The position numbers and the translations under genes were made by a program. 64,000 nucleotides of DNA. Source: Brachybacterium alimentarium. GTDB taxonomy: Bacteria; Actinomycetota; Actinomycetes; Actinomycetales; Dermabacteraceae. The stretch lies in assembly GCF_002332425.1 (NCBI RefSeq), contig NZ_NRGS01000005.1:408114-472113 (forward strand), in the 5' to 3' direction. The stretch's first letter is position 1. Each line of letters opens with the position of its first letter. A model generated the notes under the pieces. That model did no database searches and had not been told where the DNA came from. It worked only from the letters and a program-made list of their open reading frames with translations. Below, one piece after another: positions 34,524 to 45,096 of the stretch.

Positions 34524-35042
34524 ATGGCCAGCACGTCCGCCGTTCACGCCCCCGCGGTCCGTCCGGTCCGCGGGCCGCGCACCGCACCCACCGCCCGGCC
34601 GCGGCTGACCGTCGTCGCGGCGCCGAAGACCAGCGGCAGCTCGATGCCGTTCACGATCCTGTGCACGCTCATCGTGACCGCGACCCTCGCAGCGCTGCTG
34701 TACCTGAACATCCAGATGTCCGACACGAGCTACGAGATCACTCGTCTCCAGAGCCAGTCGCAGCGTCTGACCGAGGAGAAGCAGGCGCTGGTCGAGACCG
34801 ACGAGCGTCTGGGCACGCCGCAGGAGCTCGAGCGCCAGGCGCGCGAGATCGGGATGGTTCCCGTCACTGATCCGGCATATATCGACCTCGACACGGGCGA
34901 GGTCATCGGAGAGACGTCTCCGACAGCGCAGACTGAGGTCAATCCGGAGCTGGCAGACGTGCCCGCAGAGGTCGCCGTCCCGCCGGCTCAGATCTACGAC
35001 CAGCCCACGACCTACCACGGCATGGGCAACGAGGGAGTCTGA
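34524..35042 (+). CDS. ftsL: FtsL-like cell division protein
   Basis: A 172-residue single-pass membrane protein in the FtsL slot of the dcw cluster. A basic Pro/Arg/Ala-rich cytoplasmic N-terminus (about 1-40) precedes one membrane segment (about 43-65, FTILCTLIVTATLAALLYL). A short coiled coil follows (YEITRLQSQSQRLTEEKQALVETDERL), then a Glu/Gln tail. FtsL forms a complex with FtsB/DivIC and FtsQ that activates septal FtsW-FtsI. Sequence conservation is weak, so identification rests on layout and on position between rsmH and ftsI. Confidence 0.85.
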   Translation: MASTSAVHAPAVRPVRGPRTAPTARPRLTVVAAPKTSGSSMPFTILCTLIVTATLAALLYLNIQMSDTSYEITRLQSQSQRLTEEKQALVETDERLGTPQELERQAREIGMVPVTDPAYIDLDTGEVIGETSPTAQTEVNPELADVPAEVAVPPAQIYDQPTTYHGMGNEGV

Positions 35043-35044
35043 CC

Positions 35045-36853
35045 ATGGCCCGGTCACGCTCGACCCGTACCACCGGCAGCCGCCGACCGCGCACCGGCGC
35101 ACCGATGCTCCGCGTCCCTCGCGCTCGGGTCGGTGCACCCGCGGTCCGCCACCGCCTCCTGATCTGCATGATCATGGTGGGGGTGCTGCTGCTGTCCGGG
35201 CGCCTGATCTGGGTGCAGGGTCTCGACGCGAGCGCCCGTGCCCAGGAGGCCGTCGCCCAGCGCACGGTCACTCGAGACATTCCAGCGCTGCGCGGCGACA
35301 TCCTGGATCGCAACAGCACCACGATGGCCCACTCGGTGGAGCGCTATGACCTGTGGGTCAACCAGCTCCAGGTGGACCAGTACCGCAAGGGGTCGAAGGA
35401 CGCCGAGGTCACGGGGATCGACGCCGCCGCGCAGGAGCTGGCCCCGGTGCTCGGACTGTCCGTCAGCGACACCGAGAAGGCCCTCACCGGTGACCGCGGC
35501 TTCGTCTACCTGCAGAAGAACGTGGAGCCGAAGGTGCGCGACGCCGCGCTCGCGCTGAAGATCCCCGGGATCGGCGCCGATCGCGTCGCCGACCGCATCT
35601 ACCCGGCCGGCTCGGTCGGCGGGAACATCCTCGGCTTCGTCGGGGCGGACGGCTCCGCGCTGGCCGGCACCGAGCTCTCCTTCGACGACGAGCTCAGCGG
35701 CACCGACGGCGAGACCAGCTACGAGCGCGGTGCGGGCGGTCAGATCATCCCCACCGGCAAGCAGCAGACCACTCCTGCCGTCGACGGCAGCGACCTGGTG
35801 CTGACCGTCGATCGTGACCTGCAGTGGAAGGCGCAGCAGATCGTCGCGGGCGCCGTCGACAAGTGGGGAGCGGAAGGCGGCAGCGCCGTCGTGCTCAAGC
35901 CGAGCACCGGCGAGGTGCTCGCGATGGCGGAATACCCGTCCTACGACCCCAACGAGATCAAGCAGGACGGCAGCGAGTTCCTCGGGAACCGGTCGATCTC
36001 CAACGTGTTCGAGCCGGGCTCCACCGGCAAGCTGTTCACCATGGCGACCGCGCTCGAGGAGGGCACCGCGACCCCCGAGTCGGAGTACGAGATCCCCTAC
36101 GAGATGTACTTCGACGGGGAGCGGATCAAGGACTCCCACCACCATCCCGATCAGAAGCTCACGCTCGCGGGCGTGCTGAAGAACAGCTCCAACGTCGGCA
36201 CGGTGCAGGTCTCCGAGCAGCTCAGCCCGGAGGTCCGCTACGACTATCTGCGAGCCTTCGGCCTCGGCGAGCCCACGGGAGTCCAGCTGCCCGCGGAGTC
36301 GGCCGGCGTCGTGCACCCCGCCGAGGACTGGACCGGCCGTACCCGGTACACCACGGCCTTCGGCCAGGGATACAGCGTGAACGCCCTGCAGATGGTCTCC
36401 GCGGTGGGCACGTTCGCCAACGACGGTGTGAGGGTCCAGCCCTCGCTGATCTCCGGGGTGAAGGGCTCCGACGGCACGCTGCGTCCCCTCGGCCAGCCCG
36501 AGAGCACCCGCGTCGTCTCCAGCGAGACCGCGGCGACGATGCGTGCTCTCATGGACAACGACGTCGATGAGGATTCCAGCGCCGCGGTCACCGGCTACGC
36601 GACCGCCGGCAAGACCGGCACGGCCCAGGCGGCGGAGGGCGGCAAGGAGACCTACACGGCATCCTTCATCGGCTTCGCTCCGGCGGACGACCCGGATCTC
36701 GTGGTCGGGGTGTTCGTGTACGGACTCGACACCTTCATCTCCGGCAGCCGTGCTGCGGCACCGGCCTTCTCGGAGCTGACGACCTTCGCCCTGCAGAACC
36801 AGGGCATCGCCCCGACCGGCGTGGCCGGTCGTGAACTCGAGAACGAATGGTGA
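35045..36853 (+). CDS. ftsI: Septal peptidoglycan transpeptidase (class B PBP)
   Basis: A 602-residue penicillin-binding protein that crosslinks septal peptidoglycan together with FtsW. A basic N-terminus and one membrane anchor (about 37-57) are followed by the dimerisation/pedestal region (about 75-250) and the transpeptidase domain. Active-site motifs are S326-T-G-K329 (SxxK), S381-S382-N383 (SxN) and K523-T-G525 (KTG). A full-length PASTA tail is absent. The ATG lies two bases after the ftsL stop. The end overlaps the murE start by seven bases. Confidence 0.95.
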   Translation: MARSRSTRTTGSRRPRTGAPMLRVPRARVGAPAVRHRLLICMIMVGVLLLSGRLIWVQGLDASARAQEAVAQRTVTRDIPALRGDILDRNSTTMAHSVERYDLWVNQLQVDQYRKGSKDAEVTGIDAAAQELAPVLGLSVSDTEKALTGDRGFVYLQKNVEPKVRDAALALKIPGIGADRVADRIYPAGSVGGNILGFVGADGSALAGTELSFDDELSGTDGETSYERGAGGQIIPTGKQQTTPAVDGSDLVLTVDRDLQWKAQQIVAGAVDKWGAEGGSAVVLKPSTGEVLAMAEYPSYDPNEIKQDGSEFLGNRSISNVFEPGSTGKLFTMATALEEGTATPESEYEIPYEMYFDGERIKDSHHHPDQKLTLAGVLKNSSNVGTVQVSEQLSPEVRYDYLRAFGLGEPTGVQLPAESAGVVHPAEDWTGRTRYTTAFGQGYSVNALQMVSAVGTFANDGVRVQPSLISGVKGSDGTLRPLGQPESTRVVSSETAATMRALMDNDVDEDSSAAVTGYATAGKTGTAQAAEGGKETYTASFIGFAPADDPDLVVGVFVYGLDTFISGSRAAAPAFSELTTFALQNQGIAPTGVAGRELENEW

Positions 36854-38433
36854 ACAACGCGGTGATCGCTACGAGCACACCCACTCCGGAGCCGGCACGT
36901 CCGCGCCACCCCCTCGGCATGGGGGCGGTGGAGCTCGCCGCCGCCCTCGGGGCCCCCGCGCCGGCCGAGGACGTGCGACTGACCGGGGTCACCCTCGACT
37001 CCCGCAGCGTCCGGCCAGGGGACCTCTGGAGCGCGCTGCCCGGCGCGAATGCGCACGGTGCGCAGTTCGCCGAGCAGGCGCGTTCGCTCGGTGCGGTCCT
37101 CGCACTCACGGACAGCGCGGGGGAGAGGGCCTGCCTCGATGCCGGCCTGCCCGTGCTCGTGGTCGAGGACCCCCGTGGCGCGACCGCGACCGCGGCCGCG
37201 CTCGTCCTGGGCCGTCCGGCCGAGCGCCTGCGCACGATCGGCGTGACCGGCACCAACGGGAAGACCTCCGTGACGACCGTGCTCACCCGCGTGCTCGATG
37301 AGCTGGCCGTGCCTGCCGGGGTCGTCGGCACCAGTGGCACCGCCTACCGTGACGCCGCCGGCGCCGCCCACGGGATCGGCACCGTGCGCACCACTCCGGA
37401 GTCGCCCGAGCTGCACGGGATCCTCGCCCGCATGGTCGAGGACGGCGTGCAGGTCGCGTCGATGGAGATCTCCAGCCACGCGCTCGTGCTGCATCGGGCC
37501 GACGAGGTCGTCGTCGACGTCGCCTGCTTCACGAACCTCAGCCAGGACCACCTCGACTTCCACGGCACGATGGAGGCCTACTACGAGGCGAAGCGCGAGC
37601 TGTTCACCCCCGCCCATTCCGTTCGCGGCATCGTCTGCGTGGATGACGAATGGGGCCGACGCCTGGCCCGTGAGGCGAGCGTGCCGGTGACGACCTACTC
37701 GACGCTGCCCGGGATCGAGGCCGACCATCGCGCCCGCGACATCCGGGCGGAGGAGTACGGCAGCACGTTCACGGTGGACGGACCGGCGGGGCCCCGCTCC
37801 CTGCACGCCGCGCTGCCGGGCCGCCACTACGTCGCCAACACCCTCGCCGCGGAACTGCTCCTGGCAGCCATCGGGCGCACCGGCCCCGAGGTCGCCCGCG
37901 TGCTCGGTGCGGCCGGCACCGTGCCGGGCAGGATGGAGCTCGTCGCGAGCTCGCCGGTGCGCGGGGTCGTGGACTTCTCGCACACCGCCGACGCCCTCGA
38001 GCAGGCGCTCGTGACCCTGCGCGCGGTGCCCGGGACCCGTCGCCTGCTGGTGGTGATGGGCGCCGGAGGCGACCGTGACCGCTCGAAGCGATCGGCGATG
38101 GGCGAAGTCGTCGCACGCCTCGCGGACGTGGTCATCATCACGGATGACAACCCTCGTACGGAGGATCCCGCCGAGATCCGCCGCGCCGTGCGCTCGGGCA
38201 TCCCGGAGACGACGAACGCGCAGGTCCACGAGGTGGATGGGCGCGGCGCGGCGATCGAGCTGGCCGCTTCCCTCGCTGACGTGTCCGACACCATCCTCGT
38301 TGCCGGCAAGGGCGCCGAGACCGGACAGCAGATCGGCGGTATCGTCCATCCGTTCGATGACCGCCTCCGGCTGCGCGATGCGCTGACCGGCCGCGGACCC
38401 GCGGGCGCCGACGACACGGACGGAGAACGCTGA
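36847..38433 (+). CDS. murE: UDP-MurNAc-tripeptide ligase, meso-diaminopimelate type
   Basis: A 528-residue ATP-dependent Mur ligase that adds the third residue to UDP-MurNAc-L-Ala-D-Glu. The P-loop is GTNGKT at residues 135-140. The Mur motif FTNLSQDHLDFHGTMEAYY and the DNPR motif at 434-437 are present. DNPR marks meso-diaminopimelate users rather than L-lysine users, which agrees with dapA and dapF in the window. The usual VDYAHTPDAL segment reads VDFSHTADAL. The ATG at 36847 overlaps the ftsI stop. A second in-frame start at MGAVELA is possible because the first 25 residues are unconserved. Confidence 0.95.
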   Translation: MVNNAVIATSTPTPEPARPRHPLGMGAVELAAALGAPAPAEDVRLTGVTLDSRSVRPGDLWSALPGANAHGAQFAEQARSLGAVLALTDSAGERACLDAGLPVLVVEDPRGATATAAALVLGRPAERLRTIGVTGTNGKTSVTTVLTRVLDELAVPAGVVGTSGTAYRDAAGAAHGIGTVRTTPESPELHGILARMVEDGVQVASMEISSHALVLHRADEVVVDVACFTNLSQDHLDFHGTMEAYYEAKRELFTPAHSVRGIVCVDDEWGRRLAREASVPVTTYSTLPGIEADHRARDIRAEEYGSTFTVDGPAGPRSLHAALPGRHYVANTLAAELLLAAIGRTGPEVARVLGAAGTVPGRMELVASSPVRGVVDFSHTADALEQALVTLRAVPGTRRLLVVMGAGGDRDRSKRSAMGEVVARLADVVIITDDNPRTEDPAEIRRAVRSGIPETTNAQVHEVDGRGAAIELAASLADVSDTILVAGKGAETGQQIGGIVHPFDDRLRLRDALTGRGPAGADDTDGER

Positions 38434-38435
38434 CC

Positions 38436-39914
38436 ATGCTGCAGACCACGGCTGGGGAGATCGCTGGACTGACCGGCGGCCGACTCGTGGGTGGGGCGAC
38501 CGGTGACGAGCTCGTCACCGGGACGGCTCGGATCGACTCCCGGAGGGTGGAGAGCGGCGACCTCTTCGCCGCCTTCGTCGGGGAGCACACCGACGGTCAC
38601 GAGTACGTCGCCTCCGCGCAGGGGTCCGGGGCTCCCCTCGCCCTCGTCTCGCGCGATCTCGGCCGTCCGGCGGTCCTCGTCGACGACGTGCGCACCGCCC
38701 TGTGGGACCTCGCCCGGGCACAGCTGGCCCGCGCCCGGCGGGAGAACCCGGAGCTCACGGTGTTCGCGATCACGGGCAGTGCCGGCAAGACCGGCGCCAA
38801 GGACCTGCTCGGCACCATCCTGCGAGCCCAGGGCGAGACCATCGCCCCCGTCGGCTCCCTGAACAACGAGCTCGGTCTGCCGCTGACCGTGCTGCGCCTG
38901 GTCGCCACCACCCGCTTCCTCGTCCTCGAGATGGGCGCACGGGGGGTCGGCCACATCGCCCAGCTCACCGACGTCGCCCGTCCCGATGTCGCCCTCGTGC
39001 TGAACGTGGGCAGCGCCCACCTCGGCGAGTTCGGGAGCGTCGAGGCGATCGCGCAGGCGAAGGGGGAGCTGGTCGACGCGCTCACCTCCGATGGCCGCGC
39101 GATCCTGAACGCCGAGGACCGCCTCGTGCTCGGCATGGCCGACCGCAGCGCCGCCCCCGTGCTCAGCTGGGGAATCACCACCGGCGACCTGCGCGGCGAG
39201 GATCTAGCCCTGGACGACGACGCCCGCGTGAGCTTCACCCTGGCCGTGCCCGAGGGCGTGACCACGCTGCGCGGCGGGGCCGTTCCGGCCGGTCGCTTCC
39301 CGGTGCGGCCCGACCTGCTCGGCGAGCATCAGGCTGCCAATGCCCTGGCAGCCCTGGCGGCCGCCGTCAGCGCGGGCGTCGACCCGGCTGCTGCGGCGCA
39401 CGCCCTCGAGGGCGCGAAGCTCGCCTCCGGACAGCGCATGGAGGCGCTGCGCGCCGGCGGTGCGCTCGTCATCAACGACGCCTACAACGCCAACCCCGAC
39501 TCGATGCGCCAGGCGCTGAAGACCCTCGCGCATCTCGGCCGGGGCCATCGCACCATCGCGGTGCTCGGCGAGATGCTGGAGATGGGGCCCGACACCGTGC
39601 GGCTGCACGACGAGATCGGTCGCCTCGTGGTGCGGTTGAACATCAGCCAGCTCTACGTGGTCGGCGACGGGGCGGCACCCATCCACCACGGTGCGAGCCT
39701 CGAGGGCAGCTTCGGCGGGGAGTCGGAATATCTCGACACGGTCGACGACGCGCTCGCTGTGCTAGAACGGACCGTGGTGCCCGGTGACGTCGTGCTGCTG
39801 AAGTCCTCGCGCGACTCCGGCCTCCGGCAGATCGCCGGCCCACTGATCGAGCACCTGGACCGTCCGGATGCTGCTCGCCCCGAGCACCCGCCCCACGGAG
39901 GAGACGACGCATGA
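38436..39914 (+). CDS. murF: UDP-MurNAc-tripeptide D-alanyl-D-alanine ligase
   Basis: A 492-residue Mur ligase that attaches D-Ala-D-Ala to the UDP-MurNAc tripeptide, completing the pentapeptide. The N-terminus contains [27 protein letters not shown], the P-loop is [11 protein letters not shown], and the family motifs [34 protein letters not shown] and [11 protein letters not shown] are present. The ATG lies two bases after the murE stop and the gene ends with a four-base overlap into mraY, so it belongs to the same operon. Confidence 0.96.
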   Translation: MLQTTAGEIAGLTGGRLVGGATGDELVTGTARIDSRRVESGDLFAAFVGEHTDGHEYVASAQGSGAPLALVSRDLGRPAVLVDDVRTALWDLARAQLARARRENPELTVFAITGSAGKTGAKDLLGTILRAQGETIAPVGSLNNELGLPLTVLRLVATTRFLVLEMGARGVGHIAQLTDVARPDVALVLNVGSAHLGEFGSVEAIAQAKGELVDALTSDGRAILNAEDRLVLGMADRSAAPVLSWGITTGDLRGEDLALDDDARVSFTLAVPEGVTTLRGGAVPAGRFPVRPDLLGEHQAANALAALAAAVSAGVDPAAAAHALEGAKLASGQRMEALRAGGALVINDAYNANPDSMRQALKTLAHLGRGHRTIAVLGEMLEMGPDTVRLHDEIGRLVVRLNISQLYVVGDGAAPIHHGASLEGSFGGESEYLDTVDDALAVLERTVVPGDVVLLKSSRDSGLRQIAGPLIEHLDRPDAARPEHPPHGGDDA

Positions 39915-41011
39915 TCGCGATCATCATCGCGGGAGCCGCCGCCTTCCTGCTGTCCATCGTCGGCACCCCGCTGTTCATCAAGCTGCTGGTGCGCAAGAGC
40001 TACGGGCAGTTCATCCGGGACGACGGCCCCACCTCGCACGCCACCAAGCGCGGCACGCCCACCATGGGCGGCGTCGCGATCATCCTGGCGACCGTGCTCG
40101 GCTACGGGCTCTCCCACCTCTTCCTGCTGACGTCTCCCAGCATCTCGGTCCTGCTGGTGCTGTTCCTCATGGTCGGTCTCGGGGTGGTCGGGTTCCTCGA
40201 CGACTACCTGAAGATCTCGCAGCAGCGCAGCCTGGGTCTGCGCCCGCGCGCGAAGCTGCTGGGACAGTTCCTGGTCGCCACGGCCTTCGCCGTGCTCGCC
40301 CTGCTGTTCCCGGACGGCAGCGGCAGTGCTCCGGCCTCCACGAAGATCTCCTTCGTGCGCGACATCCCGTGGCTGGACCTCGCGTTCGGCGGCACCATCG
40401 TCGGTTTCGTCCTCTTCGCGATCTGGGCCAACTTCCTGGTCGCCGCCTGGTCCAACGGCGTGAACCTCACCGACGGCCTCGACGGCCTCGCCAGCGGCGC
40501 GACCATCATCTTCACCGCCACCTACCTGGTGATCGCCTTCTGGCAGTGGCGCCAGGTGTGCAACGTGGACCTCGACGCCGGCGGCCTGGTGCACTGCTAC
40601 GACACCCGCGACCCGCTGGATGCGGCCGTGCTGTGCGCGGCGATCATCGGTGCCTGCGTCGGCTTCCTGTGGTGGAACACCTCGCCCGCGAAGATCTTCA
40701 TGGGCGATACCGGTTCCCTCGCCCTCGGCGGCGCGATCGCCGGACTGACCATCGTCACCCGCACCGAAGTGCTCGGCGCGATCATCGGCGGCCTGTTCGT
40801 GGTCATCTCGCTGTCGGTGATCATCCAGGTGGGGAGCTTCAAGCTCACCGGCAAGCGCGTGTTCCGGATGGCACCGCTGCAGCACCACTTCGAGCTCAAG
40901 GGCTGGAACGAGGTCACCATCGTGGTGCGCTTCTGGATCGTCGCCGGCGTGCTCGCCGGCCTCGGCCTGGGCGTGTTCTACCTCGATGCGCTGCCGAGGC
41001 TCACCTCATGA
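39911..41011 (+). CDS. mraY: Phospho-N-acetylmuramoyl-pentapeptide transferase
   Basis: A 366-residue integral membrane enzyme that transfers phospho-MurNAc-pentapeptide to undecaprenyl phosphate, giving lipid I. About ten hydrophobic segments are visible. Signature stretches are [21 protein letters not shown], the catalytic Asp pair in [23 protein letters not shown], and the [11 protein letters not shown] segment near the C-terminus. The ATG overlaps the murF stop by four bases (ATGA) and its own end overlaps murD likewise. Confidence 0.97.
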   Translation: MIAIIIAGAAAFLLSIVGTPLFIKLLVRKSYGQFIRDDGPTSHATKRGTPTMGGVAIILATVLGYGLSHLFLLTSPSISVLLVLFLMVGLGVVGFLDDYLKISQQRSLGLRPRAKLLGQFLVATAFAVLALLFPDGSGSAPASTKISFVRDIPWLDLAFGGTIVGFVLFAIWANFLVAAWSNGVNLTDGLDGLASGATIIFTATYLVIAFWQWRQVCNVDLDAGGLVHCYDTRDPLDAAVLCAAIIGACVGFLWWNTSPAKIFMGDTGSLALGGAIAGLTIVTRTEVLGAIIGGLFVVISLSVIIQVGSFKLTGKRVFRMAPLQHHFELKGWNEVTIVVRFWIVAGVLAGLGLGVFYLDALPRLTS

Positions 41012-42528
41012 CCGCCTCCGCCCCCCGGGGCCCGGGCCGCATCGACGTCGAGCACCTGCCCTGGCCGGGGCTGGACGTCTCGGGACTTCGCATCCTGGTC
41101 GCCGGGTTCGGCGTCTCCGGCTATGCCGTCGCCGATCAGACCATGCAGCGCGGTGCCCGCGTCCTCGTGGTCGACGGCTCCGACACCCCGGAGATCCGCG
41201 AGCGCACCACCGTCCTCGAGGTCCTCGGGGTCGAGGTGCGCCTGGGCGAGGAGCACACCCTCTCCCTGCCCGCAGACCGAGAGATCGACCTGGTGATCAC
41301 CTCCCCGGGCTGGCGCCCGGATCAGCCGCTCCTGGCCGCCGCCGCGCAGGCCGGGATCCCGGTGTGGAGCGAGGTGGAGCTCGCGCGCCGCATGCAGGCC
41401 TCCGACGGCCCCCAGTGGCTCGCCGTCACCGGGACAAACGGCAAGACCACCGCCGTCACCATGCTCGAATCGATCCTCCAGCATGCCGGCCTGCGGGCTG
41501 TCGCCTGCGGGAACGTGGGTCTGCCCGTGATCGAGGCGGCCTTGGACCCCGAGGGCTTCGACGTGCTCGCCCTCGAGCTCTCCAGCTTCCAGCTGCACTG
41601 GACCGAGCACCTGGACTGCGAGGCCGCGGCCGTGCTGAACATCAGCGCCGACCATCTGGACTGGCACGGCGGCGCCGCACAGTACGCCCGCGCCAAGGGC
41701 CGCATCTTCGAGGGTGTCCACCGCGCCTGCATCTACAACGTCGCCGACGAGGCCACCCGGCGTCTGGTCGAGGAGGCGGACGTCGTCGAGGGCGCCCGCG
41801 CCGTCGGCATCTCCCTGGTCGCTCCGGCACTCTCGGAGGTCGGAGTCATCGACGGCCTGCTCGCGGACCGCGCGTTCCTCGACGAGCGCCGCACGGCCGC
41901 CGCCGAGCTCGCGAGCCTCGAGGACCTCGCCCACCTGGGGCCGCACGGCGCGGGCCCGCACATCGTGCTCGACGCCCTCGCCGCCGCTGCGCTCGCCCGG
42001 GCCCACGGGGTCCCGGCGCACGCTGTGCGCGACGGACTGCGGGCCTACCGCCTGGGGGCCCACCGCGCCCAGCAGCTCGCTACCGTCGACGGGGTCTCCT
42101 ACGTCGACGACACCAAGGCCACCAACCCGGCCGCCGCCGCCGCCTCCCTGCGCACCGCAGAGCGGATCGTCTGGATCGCCGGCGGGCTCACCAAGGGAGC
42201 CGACATCAGCCAGCTGGTCGAGGCCAGTCACGACCGGCTGGTCGGCGTGGTCCTGCTGGGCGAGGACCCCGAACCCTTCACCTCCGCGTTGGACCGACAC
42301 GCCCCCGAGGTCCCCGTCCGCCGCATCGATCCGGGTGACACTGTGGACGTCGCCGGACGTTCCCGACTCATGGAGCAGGCGGTGCAGGCCGCACGATCCC
42401 TCGCCACGGCAGGGGATGTGGTGCTGCTGGCACCGGCAGCCGCCTCCATGGACCAGTTCCGTGACTACGCGGAACGGGGGGATCTGTTCGCGGCGGCCGT
42501 CAGCCGACTGCCAGGAGCGCACACATGA
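41008..42528 (+). CDS. murD: UDP-MurNAc-L-alanine:D-glutamate ligase
   Basis: A 506-residue Mur ligase that adds D-glutamate to UDP-MurNAc-L-alanine. The Rossmann start is [23 protein letters not shown], the P-loop is GTNGKT at 142-147, and other landmarks are [45 protein letters not shown] and the C-terminal [22 protein letters not shown]. The ATG at 41008 overlaps the mraY stop and gives the standard length; the frame is open upstream into mraY and is rejected. The protein has a 20-residue N-terminal leader before the Rossmann fold. Confidence 0.97.
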   Translation: MTASAPRGPGRIDVEHLPWPGLDVSGLRILVAGFGVSGYAVADQTMQRGARVLVVDGSDTPEIRERTTVLEVLGVEVRLGEEHTLSLPADREIDLVITSPGWRPDQPLLAAAAQAGIPVWSEVELARRMQASDGPQWLAVTGTNGKTTAVTMLESILQHAGLRAVACGNVGLPVIEAALDPEGFDVLALELSSFQLHWTEHLDCEAAAVLNISADHLDWHGGAAQYARAKGRIFEGVHRACIYNVADEATRRLVEEADVVEGARAVGISLVAPALSEVGVIDGLLADRAFLDERRTAAAELASLEDLAHLGPHGAGPHIVLDALAAAALARAHGVPAHAVRDGLRAYRLGAHRAQQLATVDGVSYVDDTKATNPAAAAASLRTAERIVWIAGGLTKGADISQLVEASHDRLVGVVLLGEDPEPFTSALDRHAPEVPVRRIDPGDTVDVAGRSRLMEQAVQAARSLATAGDVVLLAPAAASMDQFRDYAERGDLFAAAVSRLPGAHT

Positions 42529-43973
42529 CGATCGAGGACACCCGCCGGGGCCCCCGTCGGTCCACCGATGTCGTCCGCCCTGAAGATGACCAGCCTCTCG
42601 GCAACATCGGCTCCCGAGTGCGCGACGGCGTCGGCTCCTGGCTCAGATCGCCGGCCCTGGACTTCTATGCGCTCGTCGTGATCGGAGCCCTGCTCGTCAG
42701 CCTGGGTCTGGTCATGGTGCTGTCCTCCTCAGCGGTGCTGAACATCTCCCGCGGCAACTCCGGCTACGCCGGCCTGTTCCGCCAGGGCACGTTCGCCGTC
42801 ATGGGTCTGGTGCTGCTCGTCGTCGCGGCGGTGATGCCGCCAGGCTTCTACCGGCGTGCGGCCTGGCCCCTGCTCGGCCTCGGCGTCGCGCTCCAGTGCC
42901 TGGTGTTCGTCCCCGGCCTGGGCGTGGCGGCGGACGGCAACCAGAACTGGGTCCGCATCGCCGGGCAGACCCTCCAGCCCTCGGAGTTCCTCAAACTGGC
43001 GCTCGCCGTCTGGCTGGGAGCCCTGCTGGCCACCAAGAGGCCGCTCCTGCACAAGCCGGGGCACCTGCTCTTCCCCCTGATCCCCGGAGCGCTCCTCGCC
43101 CTCGGTCTGGTGATGCTGGGGCACGACCTCGGCACCATGATGATCATGGCCATGCTCGTCGCCGGAGCCGTGTGGGTCGCCGGCGTCCCCCGGCGCTGGT
43201 TCATGATCGCGGGCACCGCGGGCCTCCTCGGCATCATCGGGCTCACGGTGAGCAGCGCGAACCGCATGGCCCGCATCGGCAACTGGTTCCACGGGATCTG
43301 CGAGGGCGACTCCTGCTACCAGGCCGATCAGGGCCTCATGGGTCTCGCGGAAGGCGGATGGTGGGGAGTGGGCCTCGGCGAGTCGCGCCAGAAGTGGGGG
43401 CGCCTGCCCGCTGCGGAGGACGACTACATCTTCGCCATCATCGGTGAGGAGCTCGGGCTCATCGGCACCCTCGGCGTCCTCGCCCTCTTCGGCCTGCTGG
43501 CGCTGATAATGTTCCGCATGATCACCCGGATCGACGATCACTTCATGCAGATCACCATCGCCGGCATCAGCGCCTGGCTGCTGGGTCAGGCCTTCGTGAA
43601 CATGATGGTCGTGACCGGCCTGCTGCCGGTGATCGGCGTGCCCCTGCCCTTCATCTCCTCGGGCGGCTCCGCCCTGCTCGCGTCGATGGCCGCGCTCGGC
43701 GTGCTGATGTCGTTCGCGCGCCGGGAGCCCGGCGCCCCGGAGGCCATCACCGCGAGGATGGCCTCGGTGCGTCGTTCGATCAGCGTGCATCCCGCCCCGC
43801 GCGATGCGACATCGAGCTCCGGCTCGGGGCGGTCGCGCCCGAGCAGCTCCCGGGCCTCCCGCGGGGCCGACGCGTCCCGCAGCTCCGGCGCCTCCACCCG
43901 ATCGGGCACGACCCGCACCTCCCGCACGTCGCGCCGCGCCGCCGAGCGCCCCACATCCCGAAGGACCCGATGA
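42525..43973 (+). CDS. ftsW: Septal peptidoglycan glycosyltransferase FtsW
   Basis: A 482-residue SEDS-family glycosyltransferase that polymerises lipid II at the septum with FtsI. About ten membrane segments lie between residues 46 and 405. The SEDS landmarks are NWVRIAGQTLQPSEFLKLALAVWLG and ENYIFAIIGEE-like AEDDYIFAIIGEELGLIG, with PVIGVPLPFISSGGSAL near the end. The last 70 residues form a Ser/Arg/Thr-rich cytoplasmic tail (starting near SVRRSISVHPAPRD), unusual in length and composition. The gene overlaps murD at its start and murG at its end by four bases. Confidence 0.95.
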   Translation: MTIEDTRRGPRRSTDVVRPEDDQPLGNIGSRVRDGVGSWLRSPALDFYALVVIGALLVSLGLVMVLSSSAVLNISRGNSGYAGLFRQGTFAVMGLVLLVVAAVMPPGFYRRAAWPLLGLGVALQCLVFVPGLGVAADGNQNWVRIAGQTLQPSEFLKLALAVWLGALLATKRPLLHKPGHLLFPLIPGALLALGLVMLGHDLGTMMIMAMLVAGAVWVAGVPRRWFMIAGTAGLLGIIGLTVSSANRMARIGNWFHGICEGDSCYQADQGLMGLAEGGWWGVGLGESRQKWGRLPAAEDDYIFAIIGEELGLIGTLGVLALFGLLALIMFRMITRIDDHFMQITIAGISAWLLGQAFVNMMVVTGLLPVIGVPLPFISSGGSALLASMAALGVLMSFARREPGAPEAITARMASVRRSISVHPAPRDATSSSGSGRSRPSSSRASRGADASRSSGASTRSGTTRTSRTSRRAAERPTSRRTR

Positions 43974-45061
43974 CCACCACGACGCCGCCCCGCATCCTCC
44001 TGGCCGGAGGCGGCAGCGCCGGGCACGTCTCGCCGCTGCTGGCCACCGCTGCGCAGATCGTGCAGCGCACCCCCGACGCCGAGGTGCTCGTGCTCGGCAC
44101 TCCCGACGGGCTCGAGGCCGATCTCGTCCCGGCCGCCGGCTTCGAGCTGCTCACGATCGACAAGGTCCCCTTCCCCCGTCGCCCCGACGGGGCGGCACTG
44201 CGCTTCCCGGTCCGATTCGTCGGCACCCTCCGCGAGGTGCGCGGGATCCTGCGCGAGCGGGAGATCGACGTGGTCGCCGGCTTCGGCGGATATGTCTGCC
44301 CTCCCGCCTATCTCGCGGCGTTCTCCGCCCGCCTCCCCGTGGTGGTCCACGAGGCGAACCGCCGGCCGGGAATGGCCAACAGGCTCGGGGCGCGACGCGC
44401 GGCCGCCGTGCTCACCGCCTTCGACGGCTCGACCCTGCCGGGTGCGCGACGCATCGGAATGCCCATGCGCGACGGCATCGCGCACCTGGACCGTGCGGCG
44501 CGCCGTGCCGACGCCATCGCCGGCTTCGGACTCGATCCCGAGCGTCCGGTGCTGCTGGCCACGGGCGGCTCGCTGGGTGCGCTGCGACTGAACACCGCGG
44601 TGACCGAGGCGGCGGCGAGCTTCACTGCGGCGGACGTGCAGATCCTGCACGTGACCGGTCGCGGCAAGTCCGAGGGGATCACGGAGATCCCCGGATACCG
44701 TGTGGTGGAGTACGTGAGCGCGATGGAGGACGCCTACGCCGCCGCGGACCTGGCCCTGACCCGCTCCGGCGCCGGCACCGTCAGCGAGCTCACCGCCGTG
44801 GGCTTGCCCGCGGTGCTCGTCCCGCTGCCGATCGGGAACGGCGAGCAGGCGCTGAACGGGCAGGAGGTCGTCGCCGCGGGCGGTGCGCAGATGGTGCCCG
44901 ACGCCGAGCTCGACGCCGCCCATCTCCGGGGCCAGGTGCTCCCGCTGCTCCAGGACCCGACGCGCCTGGGCGCGATGGCCGATGCCGCGCGGGCCTTCGG
45001 CATCGCCGATGCCGCCGAGGTGCTGGCCGACGTCGTGACCGGCGTCGCACGCCGAGCCTGA
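43970..45061 (+). CDS. murG: UDP-GlcNAc:lipid I glycosyltransferase
   Basis: A 363-residue peripheral membrane GT-B glycosyltransferase that converts lipid I to lipid II. Landmarks are ILLAGGGSAGHVSPLLATA at the N-terminus, VVAGFGGYVCPPAYLAA, VVHEANRRPGMANRLGAR, LLATGGSLGALRLN and the UDP-GlcNAc-binding TRSGAGTVSELTAVGLPAVLVPLPIG. The family Q(E/N)xN substitution GEQALNGQ is also present. The ATG overlaps the ftsW stop by four bases. The 35-base gap to murC contains a leaderless promoter. Confidence 0.97.
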   Translation: MTTTTPPRILLAGGGSAGHVSPLLATAAQIVQRTPDAEVLVLGTPDGLEADLVPAAGFELLTIDKVPFPRRPDGAALRFPVRFVGTLREVRGILREREIDVVAGFGGYVCPPAYLAAFSARLPVVVHEANRRPGMANRLGARRAAAVLTAFDGSTLPGARRIGMPMRDGIAHLDRAARRADAIAGFGLDPERPVLLATGGSLGALRLNTAVTEAAASFTAADVQILHVTGRGKSEGITEIPGYRVVEYVSAMEDAYAAADLALTRSGAGTVSELTAVGLPAVLVPLPIGNGEQALNGQEVVAAGGAQMVPDAELDAAHLRGQVLPLLQDPTRLGAMADAARAFGIADAAEVLADVVTGVARRA

Positions 45062-45084
45062 CCCGGCTGTCCCGGCGACCCGAC

Positions 45085-45090
45085 TACGGT
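45085..45090 (+). promoter_or_regulatory. Internal -10 box for leaderless murC
   Basis: TACGGT is six bases before the murC ATG, inside the dcw run. It would give murC-ftsQ an extra promoter besides read-through. Confidence 0.5.
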
Positions 45091-45096
45091 GACACC

